Made by a program: the position numbers and the translations under genes. Positions 18,127-25,132 of a stretch of 64,000 nucleotides of DNA are shown here, piece after piece. Position 1 is the first letter of the stretch. The number at the start of each line of letters is the position of its first letter. The notes beneath the pieces are model-generated. The model was given only the letters and a program-made list of their open reading frames with translations. It made no database searches and was not told the origin of the DNA. This DNA is from Cacconaster sp964598495 (lineage in GTDB: Bacteria > Bacteroidota > Bacteroidia > Bacteroidales > UBA932): contig CAZRBY010000003.1 of NCBI GenBank assembly GCA_964598495.1, positions 62,001 to 126,000 on the forward strand, written 5' to 3'.

Positions 18127-18158
18127 TTTCATATAAAGCTGTTTTTTTGATAAATTTG
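18127..18158 (+). promoter_or_regulatory. Probable promoter of the GDPD lipoprotein gene
   Basis: TAAATTTG at 18151-18158 matches the -7 consensus, and TTTC at 18127-18130 is a one-mismatch -33 element at a spacing of 24. Transcription would begin near 18162, leaving a leader of about 28 bases. Confidence 0.5.
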
Positions 18159-18189
18159 CCCCCGAATAATAGCACTAATATAATTTTTT

Positions 18190-19026
18190 ATGAAAAAAAC
18201 ATGGATGCTGGCGGCTTGTGTGCTGCTTTTTCTCGTTTCAGGGTGCAAAGATCATAAAATTGACAAAATGGTGAATCAAATGGTCGGCACACAGGTGATC
18301 GCACACAGAGGCTACTGGAAATGTGAAGGAAGTGCGCAGAATTCAATTTCCTCCCTCCGCAATGCACATCAGGCGGGAGTCTACGGTTCTGAATTCGATG
18401 TTCAGATTACTGCAGACAGTGTACTGATTGTCAACCATGATAATGACTTCAAGGGACATGTAATCAACCTTACACTCTATGAGGTAATTAAGGACTCTCT
18501 ACTTTCAAATGGCGAAAAACTTCCCACACTTGAGGAATATCTCGCCGCCGGTAAAAAACTCAAAGGACTCCAACTTGTACTCGAACTCAAACCGGTCAAA
18601 GAGAATCCTGCACTTGAGCAATATGCCGTGGAGAAATGTGTTGAAATGGTCAAGAAAATGGGACTTGAACAGAGAGTGGATTATATATCATTCAGTCTGG
18701 AAGCCTGCAAAAGATTTGCGGCACTGATGCCAAGGGCCTCTGTTGCCTATCTGGGAGGCTACTATATGCCGATAGAACTACTGGAAATGGGAATCAACGG
18801 TTTCGACTACCATTACAATGAAGTCCTTATGAACCCTTTTTGGGTGGATGAGGCCCGCAATTATAATATGACATCCAACGTTTGGACAGTCAACGACTCA
18901 CTGCTTGTTGAAACTCTTCTCGTGGGCAATCCTACTTTTCTCACAACCGATAATCCCGAAGATGTAACACGCCAAATTGAGGCCCTAAAAAAGAGGGTTA
19001 GAGAGCGGTTTACGGGCAAACAATAG
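18190..19026 (+). CDS. Glycerophosphodiester phosphodiesterase family lipoprotein
   Basis: GDPD enzymes hydrolyse glycerophosphodiesters to glycerol 3-phosphate and an alcohol. The 278-residue product has a lipoprotein signal with FLVSGC, then the TIM-barrel GDPD domain: VIAHRGYW with the catalytic His, SEFDVQITADSVLIVNHD carrying the acidic ligands and second His, and ELKPVKENP. The C-terminal TSNVWTVNDSLL matches the family strand with Trp. It is anchored on the periplasmic side or outer membrane. It is convergent with priA; its terminator lies inside priA. Confidence 0.9.
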   Translation: MKKTWMLAACVLLFLVSGCKDHKIDKMVNQMVGTQVIAHRGYWKCEGSAQNSISSLRNAHQAGVYGSEFDVQITADSVLIVNHDNDFKGHVINLTLYEVIKDSLLSNGEKLPTLEEYLAAGKKLKGLQLVLELKPVKENPALEQYAVEKCVEMVKKMGLEQRVDYISFSLEACKRFAALMPRASVAYLGGYYMPIELLEMGINGFDYHYNEVLMNPFWVDEARNYNMTSNVWTVNDSLLVETLLVGNPTFLTTDNPEDVTRQIEALKKRVRERFTGKQ

Positions 19027-19036
19027 AAAGACAGCG

Positions 19037-21052
19037 TTAATAGGGATCCACGTCGATATTGATGGTCGTCATCCCGTTGTACTTACGATTCAAAAGCTCT
19101 GTTTCCATATACAGGGCTTTTTTTATACGAGAAAGAGAGTTATTGCGTTTAAGCCGCAAACGGAATTGAACCTGATAATGATCACCCGTTTTTGCTATCG
19201 GGGGCACTATCGGACCGTTGAAATCTCTAATGCCAACACCTCTGATTGCATCGGACAGATCATATGCGCAACTCCACATCCTTTTTTCATTTTTATCCTT
19301 CAAAGAAATAACCACCAAGCGTATGAAGGGAGGATAACCAAATATTTTACGTTCCTCAAAAGCTGCGGAGAGATCATATGAATTGCCTTCACCGGTAAGG
19401 GCTTTCAAAACCGGATGATCCTTCTGATCAGTCTGTATGATCATTCTGGCTCCATCCTTTCTGCGGCCTGCCCTGCCACGCAACTGCCACAGAAGTTGGA
19501 GTGCACGTTCGTCCGCCCGAAAATCCTGTACGGAAAATAGAGAATCGCAACCGATAACCGCAACCAGGGAGAGGCGATCAAAGTCGAATCCCTTGGTAAT
19601 CATCTGAGTCCCTACCAGTATATCGATCTTTCCCTCAGCAAAGTTTCTGAGGATACGCTGTTCTTCGCCTTTACCGGAGATAGTATCGGAGTCAAACCGT
19701 TCTGTGACATAATCCGGAAAGTATTCACGCAACAGCTCTTCAATCTTCTCCGTTCCCGCCCCACGGTCAACAATCGAAGGTGAAGCACACTGGGGACACT
19801 TTAGTTCAAAAGGTATCTGATATGAGCAATAGTGGCACTTGAGCTTATTGTCAAACTTGTGATAGCTTAAAGCAACATCACACGAAGGACATTTAACCAC
19901 TGCGCCACACTCCGTACATTGAGCATAGGGAGCATAAGCCCTCCTCGAGCGGAATACCATCACCTGCCCACCACCATTGATCACCCCGCTTATCTCATTG
20001 AGCAAACGGATGGAGAAAGGTCCGTTGACATTACGCAAGCGCCGAGCAACCGTCATGTCCACAATTTCCACCTGCGCATCCGCCGCCTTATGATATTTCT
20101 CCAGCAGATCTACCCGGCCAAGCTTACCGATAGAGACATTGTAGAGCGACTCGAAGGAAGGAGTGGCGCTACCCATCACCAGATTGGCTCCCATATGCGA
20201 AGAGAGCATAAGCGCACCATCGCGTCCGTTGTATCTCGGCGCCGGATCAGACTGCTTGTAAGAAGAGTCGTGCTCCTCGTCCACCACTATCAGCGAAAGA
20301 TGGGGCAGGGGCAGCAACAGTGCCGACCTTGTACCTAATATGACATAGGGCCGTTCAGCGGCTGCAAGACGGAGGTATATTCGTTTTTTCACAGCTGCAG
20401 TCTGCTTTGAGTGATAGGGTAGCAGAGCACTGCCGAAGACCTTTTCAAGCCTGGAAGTGAGTTGTCTGGAGATGGCTATCTCGGGCACCAGAAAAAGAAC
20501 TGACACACCGCTTTCAAGTGCATCCCTCATCAGATGAAAATAGATCTCAGTCTTACCAGATCCCGTTACACCGCACAGAAGTACCCTGCGACCCTCGGAG
20601 AAATGGACTCTGATGGCGTCATACGCCTCCTGCTGCGCAGGGGAAAGCGAAGGAATTGCGCTAAAATCGGGGTTCCGAAACTCTTTATCCGACTTCCTGG
20701 AACGCACCTTTATCTGCTTACGGAAAGCAGTGGAATAAGCTGCCTTGAAGACCTCACCCACACTGCACATATAATAATCGGCTAAGGCACGATAAAAATC
20801 CAATTGGGCTGAAGTCACAGAGGGCATATCAAGGAGAGATTCCACCGCTCTGATTTTAGAAGTATCCACATCTGCAGGTGGCTGATGTGATATTCCGGTT
20901 ACTATTGCATACCGACTCTTTCCCACAAGTTTTACCTGCACCCAACTGCCAACAGAAATATCTCCCTCAAACTCCTCGGGCACGGAATAGGAGAATTCCT
21001 TGCTCATTTTCAGAGGCAACAGCACCTTTACATATGTTCTCTTCTTTTCCAT
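19037..21052 (-). CDS. priA: Primosomal protein N' (PriA helicase)
   Basis: PriA restarts stalled replication forks by loading the replicative helicase. The 671-residue product has the N-terminal DNA-binding region (YVKVLLPLKMSKEFSYSVPEEF), Walker A GVTGSGKTEIYFHLM, Walker B region IVVDEEHDSSYKQ, and the zinc-binding Cys pairs CTECGAVVKCPSC, CHYCSY and CPQCASP, followed by helicase motifs GTQMITKGFDFDRLSLV and LLWQLRGRAGRR. It is somewhat shorter than E. coli PriA but has all parts. It is divergent from tRNA-Phe and convergent with the GDPD gene. Confidence 0.96.
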   Translation of the reverse strand: MEKKRTYVKVLLPLKMSKEFSYSVPEEFEGDISVGSWVQVKLVGKSRYAIVTGISHQPPADVDTSKIRAVESLLDMPSVTSAQLDFYRALADYYMCSVGEVFKAAYSTAFRKQIKVRSRKSDKEFRNPDFSAIPSLSPAQQEAYDAIRVHFSEGRRVLLCGVTGSGKTEIYFHLMRDALESGVSVLFLVPEIAISRQLTSRLEKVFGSALLPYHSKQTAAVKKRIYLRLAAAERPYVILGTRSALLLPLPHLSLIVVDEEHDSSYKQSDPAPRYNGRDGALMLSSHMGANLVMGSATPSFESLYNVSIGKLGRVDLLEKYHKAADAQVEIVDMTVARRLRNVNGPFSIRLLNEISGVINGGGQVMVFRSRRAYAPYAQCTECGAVVKCPSCDVALSYHKFDNKLKCHYCSYQIPFELKCPQCASPSIVDRGAGTEKIEELLREYFPDYVTERFDSDTISGKGEEQRILRNFAEGKIDILVGTQMITKGFDFDRLSLVAVIGCDSLFSVQDFRADERALQLLWQLRGRAGRRKDGARMIIQTDQKDHPVLKALTGEGNSYDLSAAFEERKIFGYPPFIRLVVISLKDKNEKRMWSCAYDLSDAIRGVGIRDFNGPIVPPIAKTGDHYQVQFRLRLKRNNSLSRIKKALYMETELLNRKYNGMTTINIDVDPY
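19092..19125 (+). terminator. Intrinsic terminator of the GDPD gene, inside the opposing priA gene
   Basis: AAAAGCTCTGT (19092-19102) pairs with ACAGGGCTTTT (19111-19121) through 11 pairs including one wobble, with an eight-base loop and further T residues. It lies 66 bases past the GDPD stop within the 3' coding end of priA. Confidence 0.65.
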
Positions 21053-21079
21053 ATACGGAGTGCTAAAATAACACTTTTT

Positions 21080-21110
21080 TTTGCAGATATGGAATAAAAA
21101 CCTACCTTTG
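21080..21110 (+). promoter_or_regulatory. Promoter of tRNA-Phe (TTTG, N19, TACCTTTG)
   Basis: TTTG at 21080-21083 and TACCTTTG at 21103-21110 match the Bacteroides -33/-7 consensus with the ideal 23-base offset. The predicted start near 21114 is about 28 bases before the mature tRNA. Confidence 0.75.
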
Positions 21111-21141
21111 CAATCCCGTTGGTCAAAAATGACCGATACAA

Positions 21142-21214
<73 letters not shown>

Positions 21215-21215
21215 C

Positions 21216-21247
21216 AAAAAACCGTCAGAGTTTCTGACGGTTTTTTT
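21216..21247. terminator. Intrinsic terminator of tRNA-Phe (bidirectional)
   Basis: CCGTCAGA (21222-21229) pairs with TCTGACGG (21233-21240) around a three-base loop, flanked by six A on the left and seven T on the right. It can end transcription from both sides. Confidence 0.85.
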
Positions 21248-21387
21248 GTGGTGCAGTCGCTGCGCTCCTTATCTACCCCTCCTTTTAATGGTTCCCTTGG
21301 GGAACCAAAGCAGCGCAGAAGCGCTGCGGGGTCGTTGCTCTCCAATTGCGTCACATGTTTCTGACGGTTTTTTTGTGGTGCAGTCGC
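21230..21387. repeat. 31-base direct repeat (21230-21260 and 21357-21387) around a hairpin-rich spacer
   Basis: The half-terminator segment that begins GTTTCTGACGGTTTTTTTG and ends GTGCAGTCGC occurs twice with no mismatch, 127 bases apart. The second copy lacks the upstream arm and so cannot form the terminator hairpin. The spacer holds two further hairpins: GGTTCCC/GGGAACC (21290-21306) and GCAGCGC/GCGCTGC (21310-21327). No plausible gene lies here. Confidence 0.8.
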
Positions 21388-21390
21388 ATT

Positions 21391-21445
21391 TACGGGATAC
21401 GGGGTACGGGGTGCGAGTTCCGCGGAAGACCACGCAACTCGTAAC
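21391..21445. repeat. Degenerate heptamer array after the S46 peptidase stop
   Basis: TACGGGA, TACGGGG, TACGGGG and TGCGAGT follow one another from 21391, and CGCAACT, CGTAACA, CGCACCA from 21425 have the same seven-base step in the opposite orientation. The two halves are partly complementary. The array ends 14 bases from the stop codon of the minus-strand gene at 21460. Confidence 0.7.
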
Positions 21446-21459
21446 ACGCACCACGAAGA

Positions 21460-23574
21460 CTACTCCACTATCTCTATTTCGTCGAGGATGCGTTGTGCGC
21501 CTGCAAGCTTGTCAATGATGAAGAGCGCATATCTGATATCTATGGAAATATTGCGACACACATCGGGGTCGAAATCTATATCACTCATCGTACCTTCCCA
21601 TACCCTATCGAAATTGATACCGATCAGATTACCGTCGGCATCAATGACAGGGCTGCCTGAATTACCGCCTGAAGTGTGATTTGTTGCAATAAAGCAGACC
21701 GGCATGGTACCGTCCACTCCCCATTTGCCATAATCTTTGCGCGCGTAGATATCCCTAAGTTCCTGAGGTATGTTGTAGTCGAAAATATCCGGATTATCCT
21801 TCTCCATAATCCCCTCGATGGTGGAAACAGGCTTGAAGAAAATACCGTCCGCAGGAGAATAACCCTTGATATGACCGTAAGAGACTCTTAGAGTGGAGTT
21901 GGCATCGGGAAAGAATGGCTTTTCGGGACTGAATTCCATCTGACCCTTCATGTATGTGCGATAAAGCAGAGTGATCTGTCTGTTTATGTCAGTATATGGT
22001 TTACTAATCTCATTTTGATAGTGCTCTCTGAATTCATTTGAGAATGCAACAGCGGGATCATCTGAGAGTATATCTTGGAAATTCTCTGCAGAAAGAGCTT
22101 TTTCTATAAGGGTGCGTGTTCCCCCTTCGGTTGAAAGGGCGGAAGTATTGAAAATGTGTTCTACCCAGGCATCGGTGCTGCCGAAAGCGGTCATTTGTTC
22201 CGCAAAATAGGCCGGACGGAGATGCTGAGGCACATTCTTGTCATACTCTGCCAGAAGAAGGCGGAAACTTTCCTTGTCGATAGGGAGGAAATAATCCTTG
22301 AAATAGGACTCAATCATCTGGTCAAAATAGGCCTTGTCGCGATTGCGATTGAAAGCTGTGGCAATATTTTCCGCAAAACGGATAATCTCATTTGCACGGA
22401 TGCTCTCATTGTAATAATCGTTGGCAAATGCGTAGTCCTCCAACTCTGCATAGAGCTTATCGAGCAAAGGGATCAGATCTCTATACTCAGGTTTGTCTGC
22501 CGCCCACTTATGAAATTCCTGCTCGTAAGCCTTCTTTTTCTCATAAGTTTTGAGTTTGATAATTCCGTTCATCTCGCCGAGCCATTTTTTCCATGCATTG
22601 GAAACACTCGAATTCTTTGAAGAGTACTGGATTCTAACTTTCTGGCTCTGAGACATATATTTCTCCTGCACGTCGAGACGCCGTGTGCGGAGATTGCGTT
22701 TGTGAGGGTTGGAGATATCAGAGATATATCTCACTGCTTCAGAGTGGATATATTCCTGAGTTCTGCCGGGATAGCCGTAGACAAAGGTAAAATCACCCTC
22801 TTTGCGCTCTTTGATGGAGAGCTTGAAATATTTTTTGGGCTTGTAAGGGACATTCTCCTCGGAGTATGGTGCGGGATTATTGTCCTTGTCAGCATAGATT
22901 CTGAATAGAGAGAAGTCTCCGGTATGACGTGGCCACATCCAGTTGTCGGTATCACCGCCAAATTTACCTATTGATGAGGGCGGTGCGCCCACAAGACGTA
23001 CGTCTGTAAAGGTCTGGTAGACCCAAATGAAATATTGGTTGCCATAATAAAGAGGTAGTACGGATGCACTATATCCGGCGCCCTCCTTGGAGGCAGCTTC
23101 AATCAGAGGTGCGCTGTTGGCCTTGATGAGTGAATCGCGCTGAATCTCGGTCATTGAAGGATCATAACCTTTGAGCACCTTCTCGGTAACATCGGCCATT
23201 CTGACAAGAAATCTAACGAAGATGTTTTTGTTAGGCAGTTCATCTTCCATATTCATCGCCCAAAATCCATCCTTGAGGTAATCGTGTTCCACGGAACTGT
23301 GTTCTTGTATCCAATCGTAACCGCAATGATGGTTGGTAATCAAAAGCCCGTTATCCGAAATCAACTCAGCAGAGCATCCCCCGTTGAAATGGACCGAAGC
23401 ATCCTTAAGTGAAGCCTCATTGATACTATAAATATCTTCAGCAGTAAGCTTGAGACCTTTGGCCTGCATATCTCCGATTCTTTTGGCAATCTCTGAAGGA
23501 AGCCACATCCCGTTATCCGCAAAAGCAGATCCGGCAAAGGTCAAAGCGAGAACAAATAGTAGTAGTTTTTTCAT
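21460..23574 (-). CDS. S46 family dipeptidyl-peptidase, DPP11-like (Asp/Glu-specific)
   Basis: S46 peptidases release dipeptides from peptide N-termini in the periplasm. I use the ATG at 23574, giving a signal peptide (MKKLLLFVLALTFAGSAFA) and 704 residues. The mature protein begins DNGMWLPSEI, typical for S46. The catalytic His lies in NHHCGYDW and the catalytic Ser in GNSGSP at about residue 639. Arg at about 657 (NFDRVWEG) lies 18 residues after Ser, as Arg673 does after Ser655 in Porphyromonas gingivalis DPP11, where it gives acidic specificity; DPP7 has Gly there. Its promoter abuts the terminator of the TPR gene upstream. Confidence 0.92.
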   Translation of the reverse strand: MKKLLLFVLALTFAGSAFADNGMWLPSEIAKRIGDMQAKGLKLTAEDIYSINEASLKDASVHFNGGCSAELISDNGLLITNHHCGYDWIQEHSSVEHDYLKDGFWAMNMEDELPNKNIFVRFLVRMADVTEKVLKGYDPSMTEIQRDSLIKANSAPLIEAASKEGAGYSASVLPLYYGNQYFIWVYQTFTDVRLVGAPPSSIGKFGGDTDNWMWPRHTGDFSLFRIYADKDNNPAPYSEENVPYKPKKYFKLSIKERKEGDFTFVYGYPGRTQEYIHSEAVRYISDISNPHKRNLRTRRLDVQEKYMSQSQKVRIQYSSKNSSVSNAWKKWLGEMNGIIKLKTYEKKKAYEQEFHKWAADKPEYRDLIPLLDKLYAELEDYAFANDYYNESIRANEIIRFAENIATAFNRNRDKAYFDQMIESYFKDYFLPIDKESFRLLLAEYDKNVPQHLRPAYFAEQMTAFGSTDAWVEHIFNTSALSTEGGTRTLIEKALSAENFQDILSDDPAVAFSNEFREHYQNEISKPYTDINRQITLLYRTYMKGQMEFSPEKPFFPDANSTLRVSYGHIKGYSPADGIFFKPVSTIEGIMEKDNPDIFDYNIPQELRDIYARKDYGKWGVDGTMPVCFIATNHTSGGNSGSPVIDADGNLIGINFDRVWEGTMSDIDFDPDVCRNISIDIRYALFIIDKLAGAQRILDEIEIVE

Positions 23575-23603
23575 CAGTCTTGAATAATAATTGGTGCAAA
23601 GTA

Positions 23604-23611
23604 CAAATGTA
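23604..23611 (-). promoter_or_regulatory. -7 box of the S46 peptidase gene (TACATTTG)
   Basis: On the minus strand TACATTTG matches TAnnTTTG and directly follows the T run of the upstream terminator. The predicted start lies about 25 bases before the gene. No clear -33 TTTG is found; that place is occupied by the terminator hairpin. Confidence 0.5.
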
Positions 23612-23645
23612 CAAAAAAATCGGGACGACACATGGTCGTCCCGAT
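23612..23645 (-). terminator. Intrinsic terminator of the TPR gene
   Basis: ATCGGGACGAC and GTCGTCCCGAT form an 11-base-pair stem with a five-base loop (23619-23645), followed on the minus strand by seven T. It lies 21 bases past the stop at 23667. Confidence 0.85.
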
Positions 23646-23666
23646 TAGGATATATGTCATCAGGCT

Positions 23667-24974
23667 TTATTCTGCGAGAAATGCATTGTATTTCTCGTAA
23701 GCAGCCATATATTCGGGAGATTTATCACGGAAACGGAAATAGATGAACTTAAGGAATTCTGCTGCATTCCTCTTAATTTCCAAATTGTCGGATATTGAGA
23801 ATGCTTTCTCAAATGGAGGTATTGCATTTTCAAGGTTCTGGTTAAACTCTTCAACGAGAGCATCGTATTTGACCTGATCAAACTCGGAGTCAGCCTTTTC
23901 AGCAATATCCATAGCCTGTTCGTAATATAGGACACCAACACTCAAAACACCATACACGTAGTCAGGCTGAATTTCGGTTGACTTATTATAGAGCTCAACT
24001 GCTTTTTCGATATTACCCAACTCTTTGTAAACATTCCCTTCAGCATAATAGAGGGAACCGTTGTTGGGCTCATTTTCCTGTGCCGAGTGTATTATGTCGA
24101 ATAGCTTCTGTGGATCCTCTTTGGTTGTAGTGTAGAGGTTGATCAGACCTACAAGGATACCCTGGTTTTGAGGAAACTGCTCAAATCCTGCCTCAAGTGT
24201 CTTTTTCTGGCTAAGGGTGTCTGCATTGAGTCTATAGATCTCCGCAAGGTTTGAGAATACGTTTCCATCAGAGTAGTAACCATATTCGAGACATTGTTTG
24301 TAATATCTCTCTGCTTTTGCGTTGTCTCCGCTCATGCTTGAAAGAAGGGCTGTGTTGTAGAGCACCATCGTATCAACTTTCCGCATCACCTTGTTGTCGT
24401 AATTGCCGAGACACTCTTCGAATATAGCCGTAGCCTTATCATAATCACCGAGGTTGTAGTATGATGCAGCATCTTCGTAGTTGAAATTGTGAATCTGCTC
24501 AAATAAAGCTTGGATATCTTTAAGTTTGGAACCTTTAGGATCAACTTCTGCAGCCTTGAAAAGTGCATTCTGGGCTTTACCAAGAAGATTTTCTTCTACG
24601 GGCTTGGTAACAATCAAGAACACGAGTTGGCCGAAATCATTGTAATAAAGTTCCTTGTCAACGTAGGTGTCAACAGTGAAAGTACCCTGAGGAAGGGTTT
24701 TCTGAGTGGAAGACAGTACCTGCTGGTCCTTGAGGATGGTCTTGAGCAACATCTGGTCAAAGCCCGGCTCAATACCTTTGCTAGGGAGCTCGTATGCTGA
24801 GATGTATGCTTTGGCAAGAGAAATCCAGGTAGCGGGCTTAGTTGCCTTTTTAGGATTCAGACTTGCTGCCACTGCCTTATCAATAGCTTTTCGGGCATCT
24901 GATACCGCTTTAGATTGCGCACTTGCAAAGGTAACAGAAAGGACAAGTGCCATTGCTAATAAAACTTTCTTCAT
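23667..24974 (-). CDS. Secreted tetratricopeptide-repeat protein
   Basis: I use the ATG at 24974 (MKKVLLAMALVLSVTFASAQ), which gives a clean signal peptide and 435 residues; an ATG two codons upstream is also possible. TPR-like helices fill about residues 140-400, for instance ASYYNLGDYDKATAIFEECL and GSLYYAEGNVYKELGNIEKA. TPRs mediate protein contacts; no enzyme motif is seen, so the function is unknown. The protein should be periplasmic. It lies 131 bases downstream of gyrA and ends in a strong terminator, so it may be a separate transcript. Confidence 0.82.
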   Translation of the reverse strand: MKKVLLAMALVLSVTFASAQSKAVSDARKAIDKAVAASLNPKKATKPATWISLAKAYISAYELPSKGIEPGFDQMLLKTILKDQQVLSSTQKTLPQGTFTVDTYVDKELYYNDFGQLVFLIVTKPVEENLLGKAQNALFKAAEVDPKGSKLKDIQALFEQIHNFNYEDAASYYNLGDYDKATAIFEECLGNYDNKVMRKVDTMVLYNTALLSSMSGDNAKAERYYKQCLEYGYYSDGNVFSNLAEIYRLNADTLSQKKTLEAGFEQFPQNQGILVGLINLYTTTKEDPQKLFDIIHSAQENEPNNGSLYYAEGNVYKELGNIEKAVELYNKSTEIQPDYVYGVLSVGVLYYEQAMDIAEKADSEFDQVKYDALVEEFNQNLENAIPPFEKAFSISDNLEIKRNAAEFLKFIYFRFRDKSPEYMAAYEKYNAFLAE

Positions 24975-25016
24975 AGTCATTAAAATAGTATTTATTGTTG
25001 TTAATTGTTCATTGAT

Positions 25017-25033
25017 GTTGGCCGTTGGCCGTT
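25017..25033. repeat. Short heptamer repeat (GTTGGCC twice plus GTT)
   Basis: GTTGGCC is repeated in tandem at 25017-25030 and starts a third copy. It lies between gyrA and the TPR gene and belongs to the same seven-base pattern as the other intergenic arrays. Confidence 0.6.
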
Positions 25034-25097
25034 TTGCTAATTATATTTAAGCTGTATTCTTTGTTTTTTAACACATATTAACACTCATTCAAAATCA

Positions 25098-25132
25098 GTA
25101 ACTCATCACTCGGAACTCAGTACTTTTAACTC
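25098..25132. repeat. Heptamer array overlapping the gyrA stop codon
   Basis: GTAACTC, ATCACTC, GGAACTC, AGTACTT, TTAACTC follow one another without gaps. On the gyrA sense strand this reads GAGTTAA, AAGTACT, GAGTTCC, GAGTGAT, GAGTTAC, so the array encodes the last eight or so residues of GyrA and its stop codon. Confidence 0.65.
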
